DNA of 29,907 bases, from assembly GCA_964496245.1 (NCBI GenBank), contig CAZBZG010000013.1:1-29907 (forward strand). The letters are read 5' to 3'. The DNA comes from CAZBZG01 sp964496245. Lineage in GTDB: Bacteria; Planctomycetota; SZUA-567. Below, piece after piece: positions 7,393 through 15,056 of this stretch. The notes beneath the pieces were generated by a model that had not been told where the DNA came from, did no database searches, and saw only the letters and a program-made list of their open reading frames with translations. Within the stretch, counting starts at the first letter, position 1. The number at the start of each line of letters is the position of its first letter. A program made the translations under genes and the position numbers.

Positions 7393-8307
7393 ATGTGCCA
7401 TGGCACGGTGAGACAAGGCATCGCAGGTCCGATGGTTGCGTTCGGGGCGCTGCTGGTACTGGCGGCCGGCTGCGCCACCCGGGCCAAGGTCGAGCGGCAC
7501 CAGCCGGCCGCGTACAATGCGGGCACGGCGCGCACGCTCTCGCTCGTGCAGGTGACGGGCAGGCCCGACCTGCAGGGGCTCGTGCGCAAGGCCCTGCGCC
7601 GTGAGGCTGCGGCCTCCGACTGGTGGACCTTCCGCAACGCGATCAACGACAAGATTGCGATCTTTCCGGATGCAGCCGCGGGCCGGTCCGTGCGCGGGCG
7701 GCAGCCTGCCGAACGCGAGGTCTTCGTGCGCATGGACGCCTACGACGCGCAGGTCTTTCCCGAGAAGCACAAGCACGGAAAGAAGCACAAGAGCAAGCGC
7801 GAGGATCCGCCTGCCTCCGGAATGGGGCGGGTCCGGGTTCGCTTCGCCGCCACCGTGGTCGGTTCGGCCGGCCGGGTGCTCATGCGCGAGCGTGAGTATG
7901 CGGGTACGGCCGACGGCGACATCGGCTCCCGCTTCCGCCGCGGGCAGCTCGTGGACAAGGCGGCGCGGGAGGGCATGGAACGCTTCCTGGAGGACATCAC
8001 GCCACGGCGCGTGCGCGAGGGGATCGTGCTCGACAAGGATGCCGAAGACATGGCGCCGGTGGCCGAGCTCGTGGCGCATGGCCGCTACGCTGAGGCCATG
8101 GACCGGCTGAAGAGTATGCGCGCGCGCCATCCCCGACGGGCGGACGTGGTCTACAACATGGCGGTCCTGACCGACGCCCGCGGCGAGTACGAAGCCGCGC
8201 TCGCCCTCTACCGCCAGGCCCTGCAGCGCGGGTACAAGAGCTACTACGTCAAGTCCCGCGACGCCTGCGAACGCCGCCTCCGGGACCGGAACGCACTGTC
8301 GCGGTGA
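7393..8307 (+). CDS. Outer-envelope lipoprotein with TPR-like C-terminus
   Basis: The 304-aa protein begins with a type II signal peptide. A short basic start is followed by a hydrophobic core and the lipobox LAAGC, with the acylated cysteine at about residue 27. The mature part has a predicted alpha/beta region. A Lys/His-rich patch lies near residues 118-132 (EKHKHGKKHKSKRED), which could bind metal or polyanions, though that is speculative. Near the C-terminus, VVYNMAVLTDARGEYEAALALYRQAL is a clear TPR. I recognise no named family. I chose ATG 7393, after a GGGGGG stretch; an earlier in-frame ATG at 7360 overlaps the -10 box. It is likely exported and anchored in a membrane, transcribed from its own promoter, and ends at a convergent junction with the chemosensory cluster. 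Confidence 0.72.
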   Translation: MCHGTVRQGIAGPMVAFGALLVLAAGCATRAKVERHQPAAYNAGTARTLSLVQVTGRPDLQGLVRKALRREAAASDWWTFRNAINDKIAIFPDAAAGRSVRGRQPAEREVFVRMDAYDAQVFPEKHKHGKKHKSKREDPPASGMGRVRVRFAATVVGSAGRVLMREREYAGTADGDIGSRFRRGQLVDKAAREGMERFLEDITPRRVREGIVLDKDAEDMAPVAELVAHGRYAEAMDRLKSMRARHPRRADVVYNMAVLTDARGEYEAALALYRQALQRGYKSYYVKSRDACERRLRDRNALSR

Positions 8308-8339
8308 GCGGGAGCTGCGGGGGACACGCTCCTGCGCTG

Positions 8340-8359
8340 GCGGTTTGTCCGCAAACCGC
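8340..8359. terminator. Terminator-like hairpin between convergent genes
   Basis: Perfect 8-bp arms GCGGTTTG / CAAACCGC surround a TCCG loop, in the 84-base gap between the lipoprotein gene and the end of the chemosensory cluster. It could serve both strands. A T-run is absent on each side, so termination efficiency is uncertain. Confidence 0.5.
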
Positions 8360-8391
8360 ATGGGCAACAGCGTCCCGGAGCGCGAAGGCCG

Positions 8392-10722
8392 CTACAGCGC
8401 ATTGAGGCTCCGAAGCCGCTCGGCCAGTCGGTCTATATCCACGGGTTTGGGCAGGTAAGCGTCCACGCCGGACTGGATCGCAGGCAGAAGCCTGTCCTTC
8501 CGCATTTCCGATGTGACGAGAAGAATGCGGCTCTGCTGCAGGTCTTCCCCGGAGCGGATCTTCCGGATGAATGCGGCCGCGTCCATGTCCTGCAAGCCGA
8601 CCTCGATGATCGCGACCACGGTGTGCGCCGCCTTGTGCGCGAGACCGAGTGCGAGTGTGCCACACTTGGCCTCGCGGATGTCTTCGCATCCGGCCTCCCG
8701 CAGCGCCCGACAGACCGTCTTGCGGCCTGCCACGGATGGGTCGGCTACGACGTAGGTGAATGCGGTCTCGGCGACCAGTGCGGCGTATTGCTCGTAGAGG
8801 CCTTGGAGATCTTCCGTGGTGTACAGCCGGGAGGGGGCGTTTCCGCGGGACGGGCGGGGCTGTCGTTCCGTCCGGTCCTCTTCGGTCGGAGTCGGGACGG
8901 GCCCGCCGTCATCGGCCGCCAGGCAGACGGCGCCCTGTGCGGGATCCTCCAGGAGGCGCAAGGGACCCTTGAGCTCGTGTTTGTAGTGGTGGGAGTACGG
9001 GCCAATCTTGACGATGGTGTCGGGGTTGAGCAAGCGTCGGACGCGCACTTCCTTCACGGGCTGGTAAGCCTGCATGGAAACGAGCATCTCGCGGTCCGCG
9101 CTCAGGCTGTCGTGGTGCCGCTTGAGGTCGGCGAACTGCGCCAATTGCTGGCGGTGTTCGTTTTGGGTGGCGCGGGGCAGCCGTTGGAATGCCTCCCGAT
9201 CGCCGAACAAGGACTGGACCGGCTTGAGCAGGGGTGCGATGGCGTGCTCGAGTTCTTGCAGTTCGAGGTCCTTTTTGTGCACTTCGAAATTGACGCCCGC
9301 CTGTACCTCGGTGCGGATGCCTATGTCCGACCCCAGTGTGTCCGTTTCGATGCCCAGCAGAGCCAGGCATTGTCCGCCAACGATCTGGCTGGCAGCGATG
9401 CGTCCCTGGCTCCAGACCTGCGCGTGAAGGATCTCCCGCTCGGCCGTGACGTCCCCGAATGCAGTGACACGGGCTTGGTTGACGTACTTGGCGTGTACGT
9501 ATCCAGAGACGTGGATCTCTGCCCGCTTCCGGCCGTTGATGCCGCCGCGCACCACGAGATCGCCTTTGCAGTGGACCGTGCAGGCGTCGACCGTTCCGTG
9601 GATCTCGGCCGATTCGCAGTGTACGGCGAAGCCGTCCTTGACGCTTCCGCGGACGATCACGTGCCCGTCGAATTCGATGTTGCCGGTCGTGAAGTCCACG
9701 TCTTCCTGGACTTCGTAGACCGGGCTGACGCGGAGTTCGTCGCTGGCGAGCACGGGACGTCCGGGGATGGCGGCATAGACGCGGCGCCCCTCCTCGTCGG
9801 TGCGGCAGCCGTCGCCTGCCTGCAGGGAGGCGGGCGCGCCGGGCTCCGCCGGAAGCGCGGCGCCCGTCAGGCGTACGCCCGCCTGCCCCTCGGTGGGCGG
9901 GACGATCTCGGCCAGCAGATCGTCCGTTTCGATCAGGGTGACGGCTGTCGCCGCGTGGAAGTCCACAGATGCGTCCTCTGCGGTGGAGGGGCCGCGGTAG
10001 GTGGCCTCGCCGGTCACGTCCACATGGTATGCGATGCGCCCCGGTTCTCCGGACACGGGCGGGTGCGCACGCGCGATGACGATTGCCGTGTCCACGAGAC
10101 GCCCCTCCGCTAGGCGGATGAAGGCGTCGTCGATGGCTTGGTGGTCAATGCCGGTGCGGACCTCCTGGTTTTCAAGCTGGGCGCGGAGCGTCTCGCGGTC
10201 CGTGATGATGTGGGGACCAGCCCCGCGGGCCACTAGGCGTGCGACACCCTCTTCGTGGTCCACCTGCAGAGCGAATCCCGCAGCGGCGATGGTTCCGCGC
10301 TCGGCTGGCTTTGGAGCGGGGAGCGCTAGTTCCAGGGCGCTGCGGAACGCGCTGGTTTCCAGCGGCTTGTGGAGCACCTGGCAGTTGGGCAGGGCTTCCT
10401 CGACCTTTGTCAGGTCCGCTTCGTCGAACCTCCCGCTGATCACGAGGACGGGGCAGTGCCGGTGCAGGGGATGGTTCCGGGCGCGGGCGATCAGCTTGAG
10501 GCCGTGTTCGTCGGGAAGCCGGATGTCCACGACCAAGAGGCCGAAGGCGTCCGCCTCCAACCGCTGGAGCGCGTCGACGCTCGTGTGCGCGATCGCTGTT
10601 TCTACGCCTTCTCTCTCTGCGATCTCGCGGAGCACATCGCAGACCGTCTCGTCGTCATCCACGACCAGGATCTGGCGTGGGCAATCCGTGCAGGGAGAGA
10701 GGGTGGCGGCATGTGCCGACAT
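8392..10722 (-). CDS. Receiver - FapA (DUF342) - receiver fusion protein
   Basis: The 776-aa protein has three parts. Residues about 17-130 form a canonical receiver: DDD at 22-24, phospho-acceptor Asp66 in VVDIRLP, then HKPLE. Residues about 150-590 match FapA/DUF342. An N-terminal domain is followed by the repetitive beta-helix, starting near DFTTGNIEFDGHVIVRGSV and rich in G-hydrophobic repeats, then a charged coiled-coil stretch. Residues about 660-776 form a second receiver with ADPS, IIEVGLQDMD, LVTSE and LPKPVD. Here Glu707 replaces the Asp that is normally phosphorylated, which could mimic a permanent active state. FapA has been linked to flagellar assembly in Bacillus and Vibrio relatives, and the fold resembles MinC-C/bactofilin polymers. 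It is the last gene of the cluster, with AAGGAG before ATG 10722. Confidence 0.85.
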   Translation of the reverse strand: MSAHAATLSPCTDCPRQILVVDDDETVCDVLREIAEREGVETAIAHTSVDALQRLEADAFGLLVVDIRLPDEHGLKLIARARNHPLHRHCPVLVISGRFDEADLTKVEEALPNCQVLHKPLETSAFRSALELALPAPKPAERGTIAAAGFALQVDHEEGVARLVARGAGPHIITDRETLRAQLENQEVRTGIDHQAIDDAFIRLAEGRLVDTAIVIARAHPPVSGEPGRIAYHVDVTGEATYRGPSTAEDASVDFHAATAVTLIETDDLLAEIVPPTEGQAGVRLTGAALPAEPGAPASLQAGDGCRTDEEGRRVYAAIPGRPVLASDELRVSPVYEVQEDVDFTTGNIEFDGHVIVRGSVKDGFAVHCESAEIHGTVDACTVHCKGDLVVRGGINGRKRAEIHVSGYVHAKYVNQARVTAFGDVTAEREILHAQVWSQGRIAASQIVGGQCLALLGIETDTLGSDIGIRTEVQAGVNFEVHKKDLELQELEHAIAPLLKPVQSLFGDREAFQRLPRATQNEHRQQLAQFADLKRHHDSLSADREMLVSMQAYQPVKEVRVRRLLNPDTIVKIGPYSHHYKHELKGPLRLLEDPAQGAVCLAADDGGPVPTPTEEDRTERQPRPSRGNAPSRLYTTEDLQGLYEQYAALVAETAFTYVVADPSVAGRKTVCRALREAGCEDIREAKCGTLALGLAHKAAHTVVAIIEVGLQDMDAAAFIRKIRSGEDLQQSRILLVTSEMRKDRLLPAIQSGVDAYLPKPVDIDRLAERLRSLNAL

Positions 10723-10735
10723 GGATCGCGCTCCT

Positions 10736-11941
10736 TCAGGAAGTACCCACGGGCGCCTGTCGTTTCGCCTGGGTAGGTGCAGTCTGCCCGGATTCGGCTG
10801 TCGGGACCGCGGCCAAGAGGCGCACGTCGACCCGCGCGCCCCCGAGGTCGCTGTCGTCGATGGTGATCGCGCCCCCGTGTTCGTTGACGATGATGCCGTG
10901 GGCCACGGACAGACCCAGTCCCGCGCCGTCGCCCACGTCTCGCGTCGTGAAGAACGGCTCGAATACGTCTTTGCGGAGTGACGGCGGGATGCCGGGGCCC
11001 GTGTCTTCGATCGAGGCCAGGACGCTTCCGTCGGCCAGGCAGCGGGTCCGGACCCGTACGGTCGGTTCCGAACCGTCCGCCACGGCCTGCGCGGCGTTCG
11101 TCAGAATGCAGAACAATGCCTGCGTCACGTCCCGCCGGCACATGGGCACGAGCGGCAAATCCGCATCGAGATCCATCACGAACCGGGGCTTCGGCGTGTC
11201 GGACGGGGGCATGAGCAAGAGTGCGTCCTGCAGGCAGCTGTTCAACCAACCGTCCTCCATGGGATGGGGCGGTTGCGCATCGGCGAAGCAGAGGAGGCCG
11301 TGGGTGATGTCACGGATGCGGAGGATGTTGCGTTGGATGCGCTGCAAGAGCTCCGGCATCTCACGGTCGGCCTCGCCCACGCTGTCGTGGGAGCGGTCTG
11401 CCCGTGCGCTCCCGGCTCCGCGCACGTCGCGCAGCAGTTGCTCAAGCAACTGCGCATTCCCGTGGATGATGCAGGCCGGGTTGTTGATCTCGTGGCAGAC
11501 GCCCGCGGCCAGCCGTTCCACCGACGCGAGGCGGGCTTGATGGGCGGACCGCGCTTCGCGTTCTTCTGCTTCGCGTTCCCGGTCAAGGTCGCGCTGGATG
11601 CGTGCGAGCCGTTGCTGGAGATCTGCGATATCGAACGGCTTGCAGACATAGTCGCAGGCCCCGTTCTGCACCGCCTGGATCGCGCTGTCCAGCTCCGCAT
11701 AGGCGGTGAGGAGCACGACGCGCGGCGGATTGTCCGCCTGCGTCAGAAGTTCGAGCACCTGCAGGCCGCTGATCCCTGGCATGCGGATGTCCGTGAGTAC
11801 CACGTCCGGGGTGTGCAGCGCGGCGTTGAGAAGGCCCTCGCCCCCGTCTCGCGCCGTGCAGACATCGTGGCCCATGTTCTCGAGGGCTTCGGCCAGCATG
11901 CTGCGGACCGTGGGGTCGTCATCGATCAGGACGATGCGCAT
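10736..11941 (-). CDS. Receiver-histidine kinase (N-terminal receiver, soluble)
   Basis: The 401-aa protein begins with a receiver (DDD at 7-9, Asp51 in LTDIRMP, CKPFD). A Glu/Arg-rich coiled coil follows, then a HisKA domain with the phospho-histidine in VCHEINNPACIIHGNAQLL. The HATPase domain has N box NAAQAV, G1 DTGPGIP, F box FEPFFTT and G2 GAGLGLSVAHGI. There is no membrane segment, so it works in the cytosol and is probably controlled through its own receiver or by a partner in the cluster. The H-box type (HEINNP) resembles kinases of the NtrB/ZraS class. It starts three bases after the single receiver gene ends, with GGGAGG upstream, and stops 13 bases before the FapA fusion. The likely target is one of the neighbouring receivers, which is an inference from position. 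Confidence 0.9.
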   Translation of the reverse strand: MRIVLIDDDPTVRSMLAEALENMGHDVCTARDGGEGLLNAALHTPDVVLTDIRMPGISGLQVLELLTQADNPPRVVLLTAYAELDSAIQAVQNGACDYVCKPFDIADLQQRLARIQRDLDREREAEEREARSAHQARLASVERLAAGVCHEINNPACIIHGNAQLLEQLLRDVRGAGSARADRSHDSVGEADREMPELLQRIQRNILRIRDITHGLLCFADAQPPHPMEDGWLNSCLQDALLLMPPSDTPKPRFVMDLDADLPLVPMCRRDVTQALFCILTNAAQAVADGSEPTVRVRTRCLADGSVLASIEDTGPGIPPSLRKDVFEPFFTTRDVGDGAGLGLSVAHGIIVNEHGGAITIDDSDLGGARVDVRLLAAVPTAESGQTAPTQAKRQAPVGTS

Positions 11942-11944
11942 GAT

Positions 11945-12358
11945 TCAGCCTCCCGATTGGACGCAAGCGGATTCCAAAAGATAGCGGACGGTCTCCAGCA
12001 GCCGGCGCTTGTGCGTTGGCTTCTGGAGGTAGGCGTCGGGTGGTCCCAGGGGATGCTCCTGCACTTCTTGCAGCTTAGCATGTCCCGTGAGCATCAGGAT
12101 CGGTACGGACGCGTCGCGGTCCCGCAGGACGTCCAGGACTTCGAAGCCGCTCATGCCCGGCATGGCGGCGTCGAGGATCACCAGGTCGGGCCTGTCGTTT
12201 TGAAATCGGTCCGTCGCTTCCGCGCCGCATTCCGCTACGCTGACCCGGTAGCCGGCTCTGTGCAGGAAATGCGCCAGGGGCTCACGGATGTTTTCTTCGT
12301 CGTCCACGGCGAGTACGTGGAAACGGTTTCGGTCTGTTCGGCTGGGCCAGTATTTCAT
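11945..12358 (-). CDS. Single-domain response regulator
   Basis: The 137-aa protein is one receiver domain. VLAVDDEENIREPL gives the acidic pair (Asp19, Asp20), VILDAAMPGMSGFEVL gives Asp63 as phospho-acceptor, MLTGHA supplies the Thr, and LQKPTHKRRL the conserved Lys. It has no output domain, so it probably passes on phosphate or binds a partner, as CheY or Spo0F do. I start it at ATG 12358, not at upstream in-frame ATGs, because GGAGGAG lies eight bases before it. The ATG also overlaps the stop of the small membrane protein gene (ATGA). It is followed directly by the receiver-histidine kinase gene, which is its most likely partner. Confidence 0.9.
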   Translation of the reverse strand: MKYWPSRTDRNRFHVLAVDDEENIREPLAHFLHRAGYRVSVAECGAEATDRFQNDRPDLVILDAAMPGMSGFEVLDVLRDRDASVPILMLTGHAKLQEVQEHPLGPPDAYLQKPTHKRRLLETVRYLLESACVQSGG

Positions 12359-12579
12359 ACGTCTACTCCTCCCATGAGCGCGCAGAGCTTTTCGATCCAT
12401 CGAGCCAGAGGCGGAAGGGCGATCGCAAGGCAAAAGATGCTGGCGCCGGCGAGCAGGAACGGCTTCCAGCGGAAGCGGCGGTGTCGACGGGGCCGTAGCG
12501 ACCTGCGCAGGTTTCGCCACGCACGACGTCCTGTGGACCGCAGTTCGTCCGTCCGGCTGACAAAGAGTCTGGTGTGCAT
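12355..12579 (-). CDS. Small Arg-rich single-pass membrane protein
   Basis: The 74-aa product has an Arg-rich cytosolic N-terminal half (RRAWRNLRRSLRPRRHRRFRW), one hydrophobic helix (KPFLLAGASIFCLAIALPPLA), and a short tail. The positive-inside rule puts the N-terminus in the cytosol. A GGAAAGGG Shine-Dalgarno lies seven bases before ATG 12579; another in-frame ATG is at 12585. Its last codons contain the GGAGGAG site of the next gene, and its stop overlaps that gene's ATG (ATGA). It sits 22 bases after the CheX-fusion stop, in the middle of a tightly packed operon. I recognise no family. The coupling and topology suggest a membrane tether or regulator of a neighbouring signalling protein, but that is inference. 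Confidence 0.6.
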   Translation of the reverse strand: MHTRLFVSRTDELRSTGRRAWRNLRRSLRPRRHRRFRWKPFLLAGASIFCLAIALPPLARWIEKLCALMGGVDV

Positions 12580-12601
12580 GCGCATGCCCTTTCCATGTCT
12601 T

Positions 12602-13459
12602 CTAGCGCTTGTCGTCCGTGGGGGCGAGACAGACCTGGATCGCAAAACGATGGGCGTCCGCCTGAAACAGAACCACGATGTTGGGCGTGCCTTTGCGATG
12701 GCTGATCTCGTGTCCCGGGCCAGAGACCACCGACGGGATGCTGATCGTGAAATGATACGGCGTCTTGGCCAGGGCGCTTTTGGCGTGGCCCGAGATCATG
12801 TTGATGAGCTCGCCCACTCCGTCACAGACGTCGTCGTTGAGAGATGCGGCCGGTTGCTCGTGTAGCATGTTGCCGACCACGCGGCAGGCGAGCGGTTCGG
12901 GAAGGCTGATGACCACGCTTCCCGTGGCTTCGCCCGAAAGCCCCATGACGCCGGAGACGTCGCCGTACATCTTGTGGTCGTCCTTGAGGAAGAGCTTCTC
13001 TCGCTTGATGTGCATGCTGCACATGGTGCTGAACACGGTCTTCGTGGCGTCGATGAAGGGGTTGATGAACGCGACGTTCACGCTGGGGGAGACCTCGTGC
13101 ACGGCTTTGAAGGCCCGATGCACCGTTCGGACCAACGTGTCGGCCTCGAACGGCAGATGGATGATCTCCGTAGTCGCGGTGCGGAGCGACGTAGGAATCG
13201 TGTTCTCCTTGGCCTTGGGGCAGAGAAAGACCACGGGCAGTTCCGGGCGTGCGCTTCGCGCGTTCTGGACGAAGGCGGTGCCCAGGTCCGGCTTGCCGTC
13301 CCAGTCGACGAGGAGGACGCCCTCGTCTGCCAGGCGGTCGGCGAGGTCCTTCGGTTCGGCGACGGCAGCGATGTCAGCCGGAGCGTCCGGGTGCTGCCGG
13401 CAGGCGCCCCGGACGAGGTCGGCGGTCCGGCTCCGGTGGCTGGCGACGATCAGACGCAT
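12602..13459 (-). CDS. Pseudo-receiver - CheX fusion (CheY-P phosphatase family)
   Basis: The 285-aa protein joins a degenerate receiver (about residues 1-120) to a CheX-like domain (about 125-280). CheX proteins dephosphorylate CheY-P. The family's E-x-x-N catalytic motif is visible in GVGELINMISGHAKS, and the domain contains the typical MYGDVSGVMGLSGEATGSVVISL beta core. The receiver half has a VLLVDWDG stretch where the phospho-acceptor normally lies, but the N-terminal acidic pair is replaced by ASHRS and the conserved Lys by Leu (HLPFE). It is therefore unlikely to take up phosphate normally and may be a docking module. GGAGGAAT precedes ATG 13459. It lies just downstream of cheY, its probable substrate. 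Confidence 0.82.
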   Translation of the reverse strand: MRLIVASHRSRTADLVRGACRQHPDAPADIAAVAEPKDLADRLADEGVLLVDWDGKPDLGTAFVQNARSARPELPVVFLCPKAKENTIPTSLRTATTEIIHLPFEADTLVRTVHRAFKAVHEVSPSVNVAFINPFIDATKTVFSTMCSMHIKREKLFLKDDHKMYGDVSGVMGLSGEATGSVVISLPEPLACRVVGNMLHEQPAASLNDDVCDGVGELINMISGHAKSALAKTPYHFTISIPSVVSGPGHEISHRKGTPNIVVLFQADAHRFAIQVCLAPTDDKR

Positions 13460-13484
13460 CGTACAATTCCTCCGTGGGTTGGGC

Positions 13485-13502
13485 GGCGCCTCCGCGGGCG
13501 CC
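13485..13502. other. Hairpin between cheY and the CheX fusion gene
   Basis: Two GGCGCC arms flank TCCGCG in the 53-base gap between the two genes. It has no T-run; it may stabilise or process the operon message. Confidence 0.25.
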
Positions 13503-13512
13503 GGGTGGCCGG

Positions 13513-13872
13513 TCAGTTCAAGTACGGGCCGATCTTCTCCGTCAGGACTTCGGGCGAGAACGGCTTGACGATGTAGCTGTTGGCGCCCGCCTTGATGGCG
13601 CGCATGACGTTCGCCTTCTCCGCCTCCGTGGTGATCATGATGATGGGGATGTCGCGGTCCTGCTCCCGAACTTTGGTCAGGAACTCGAAGCCATCCATGT
13701 TGGGCATGTTCCAGTCGGTGAGAATCAGGCCCACGTCGCCTTCGCCCTTGAGGCGGGCGAGTCCCTGCACCCCGTCCTCGGCCTCCACGACGCCGCTTGA
13801 GGGGCCGTCTTTCAGTGCGTTCGTGATGATGCGGCGCATGGTAGACGAATCATCTACAACCAGGATCTTCAT
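13513..13872 (-). CDS. cheY: Chemotaxis response regulator CheY
   Basis: The 119-aa single receiver domain has Asp7 and Asp8 in LVVDDSSTMRR, phospho-acceptor Asp53 in LTDWNMPNMDG, the Thr in MITTEAEK, and the conserved Lys in VKPFSPE. The TDWNMPxMDG block is characteristic of chemotaxis CheY, not of generic receivers. CheA would phosphorylate it. In flagellated bacteria CheY-P binds the motor switch, but no motor gene is visible here. Its ATG overlaps the cheB stop by four bases (ATGA), with AAGGAG eight bases upstream, so the two genes are translationally coupled. The CheX fusion encoded just downstream is the probable phosphatase. Confidence 0.93.
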   Translation of the reverse strand: MKILVVDDSSTMRRIITNALKDGPSSGVVEAEDGVQGLARLKGEGDVGLILTDWNMPNMDGFEFLTKVREQDRDIPIIMITTEAEKANVMRAIKAGANSYIVKPFSPEVLTEKIGPYLN

Positions 13873-14948
13873 CGTACAGCTCCTTTCTTCGCTGAGGTCG
13901 CCATGGGTTCTTCATCCTTCCGTGCGACAGCCGTGCAGATGGCCTCGGCGATCTGCCCCAGCGGAAGAACGTTGTCCGCTGCGCCGAGCTTGATGGCCTC
14001 CTTGGGCATGCCGAAGACGAGGGAGGTCTTCTCGTCCTGGGCGATCGTGTGCGCGCCCGCCTCCTGCATCATCTTGAGCCCTTCGGCGCCGTCGGCGCCC
14101 ATGCCGGTCAGGATCACCCCCACGGCATTCGCGCCGGCGTACTTGGCGGCCGACTTGAACAAAACCTCCACGGAGGGCCGCTGGCGGCAGACGAGCGGCC
14201 CTTCCTTCACGTGGACGAGGTAGCGCGCGCCGGAGCGCTGGAGCGTCATGTGGTAGTTGCCGCGGGCGATCAGCGCGCGCCCGGGGATGACGGTGTCTCC
14301 GGTTTGCGCCTCCTTGACTTCGATGGCGCACAACGTATTCAGACGGTCGGCAAAGGAGCGGGTGAAGTGCTCGGGCATGTGCTGTACGATGACGATGCCC
14401 GGCGCATTGGTGGGCAGGGCCGCGAGCACGGCCTGCAGGGCCTGGGTGCCGCCGGTCGATGCGCCGATGGCCACGATCTTGTTGGTGGTCCGGGTCATGG
14501 CGAAGCGCTGGGGCGCGGGCCGGACCGGCGGGGGCGTCGGCCGCTTGCGGGCCAGGTCGACCCGGGCCGCGGCCTTCAGCTTGTCGGCGAGCTCGACCAC
14601 CAGGTCGCCGACCTCGTACGCACTGCCCGGCTTGCACATGACGTCGACCGCGCCGCTCTCCATGGCTTCGAGCGCGAGCGCGCCGCCCTCGGGCGTGAGC
14701 GAGGAGACGACCACGGCCGGCACGGGATGGTACTGCATGAGTTTCTTGAGGAAGGTGATCCCGTCCATGCGCGGCATTTCGATGTCCAGGGCCAGCACGT
14801 CCGGCTGAAGGCGGACGATCTTGTCGCGCGCGACATAGGGATCGGGCGCCGTGCCCACCACGTCGATGTCCGGATCGCGCGCCAGCTCCTTGAGCAGGAT
14901 CGAGCGGACGACCGCGGAATCGTCGACAACGAGTACGCGCGTCTTCAT
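13869..14948 (-). CDS. cheB: Chemotaxis protein-glutamate methylesterase CheB
   Basis: The 359-aa protein has an N-terminal receiver (Asp9/Asp10, phospho-acceptor Asp55 in LALDIEMPRMDG) and a proline-rich linker near residues 135-155. The C-terminal methylesterase/deamidase domain carries the catalytic triad: Ser in GASTGG, His in QHMPEHF, and Asp in TGMGADG. It removes methyl groups from receptor glutamates when activated by CheA. The ATG at 14948 has GAGGAAAG upstream and overlaps the stop of a 32-codon ORF. Its own stop overlaps cheY. With CheR, CheD and the MCP encoded nearby, this gives a complete adaptation system. Confidence 0.95.
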   Translation of the reverse strand: MKTRVLVVDDSAVVRSILLKELARDPDIDVVGTAPDPYVARDKIVRLQPDVLALDIEMPRMDGITFLKKLMQYHPVPAVVVSSLTPEGGALALEAMESGAVDVMCKPGSAYEVGDLVVELADKLKAAARVDLARKRPTPPPVRPAPQRFAMTRTTNKIVAIGASTGGTQALQAVLAALPTNAPGIVIVQHMPEHFTRSFADRLNTLCAIEVKEAQTGDTVIPGRALIARGNYHMTLQRSGARYLVHVKEGPLVCRQRPSVEVLFKSAAKYAGANAVGVILTGMGADGAEGLKMMQEAGAHTIAQDEKTSLVFGMPKEAIKLGAADNVLPLGQIAEAICTAVARKDEEPMATSAKKGAVR

Positions 14949-15043
14949 GCCGGCTTTCCTCGCACGTTTCGGGGCCTCGAACGGATTGCACCGTCGTGAT
15001 GCGCTCGAGTGCAGCCGCGGACAGAACGGGTGTTGAAAACCAT
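14945..15043 (-). CDS. Possible 32-aa ORF coupled to cheB
   Basis: A 33-codon ORF fills most of the 108-base gap between cheD and cheB. Its ATG at 15043 has GAGGAGAG upstream, directly after the cheD stop, and its TGA overlaps the cheB ATG (ATGA). The peptide is Arg/His-rich with no recognised motif. It could be a real small protein, or only a short reading frame that keeps ribosomes on the message into cheB. The Shine-Dalgarno and stop/start overlap are visible; function and conservation are not known. Confidence 0.35.
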   Translation of the reverse strand: MVFNTRSVRGCTRAHHDGAIRSRPRNVRGKPA

Positions 15044-15056
15044 CGTTCCGCTCTCC

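Noticed and set aside
8623..10113. 496-aa plus-strand ORF opposite the FapA fusion
   Set aside because: It has no recognisable motif, and the minus strand encodes FapA and receiver blocks throughout.
11264..12865. 533-aa plus-strand ORF across the receiver-kinase, receiver and small membrane protein genes
   Set aside because: It crosses several well-supported minus-strand genes and has no family signature.
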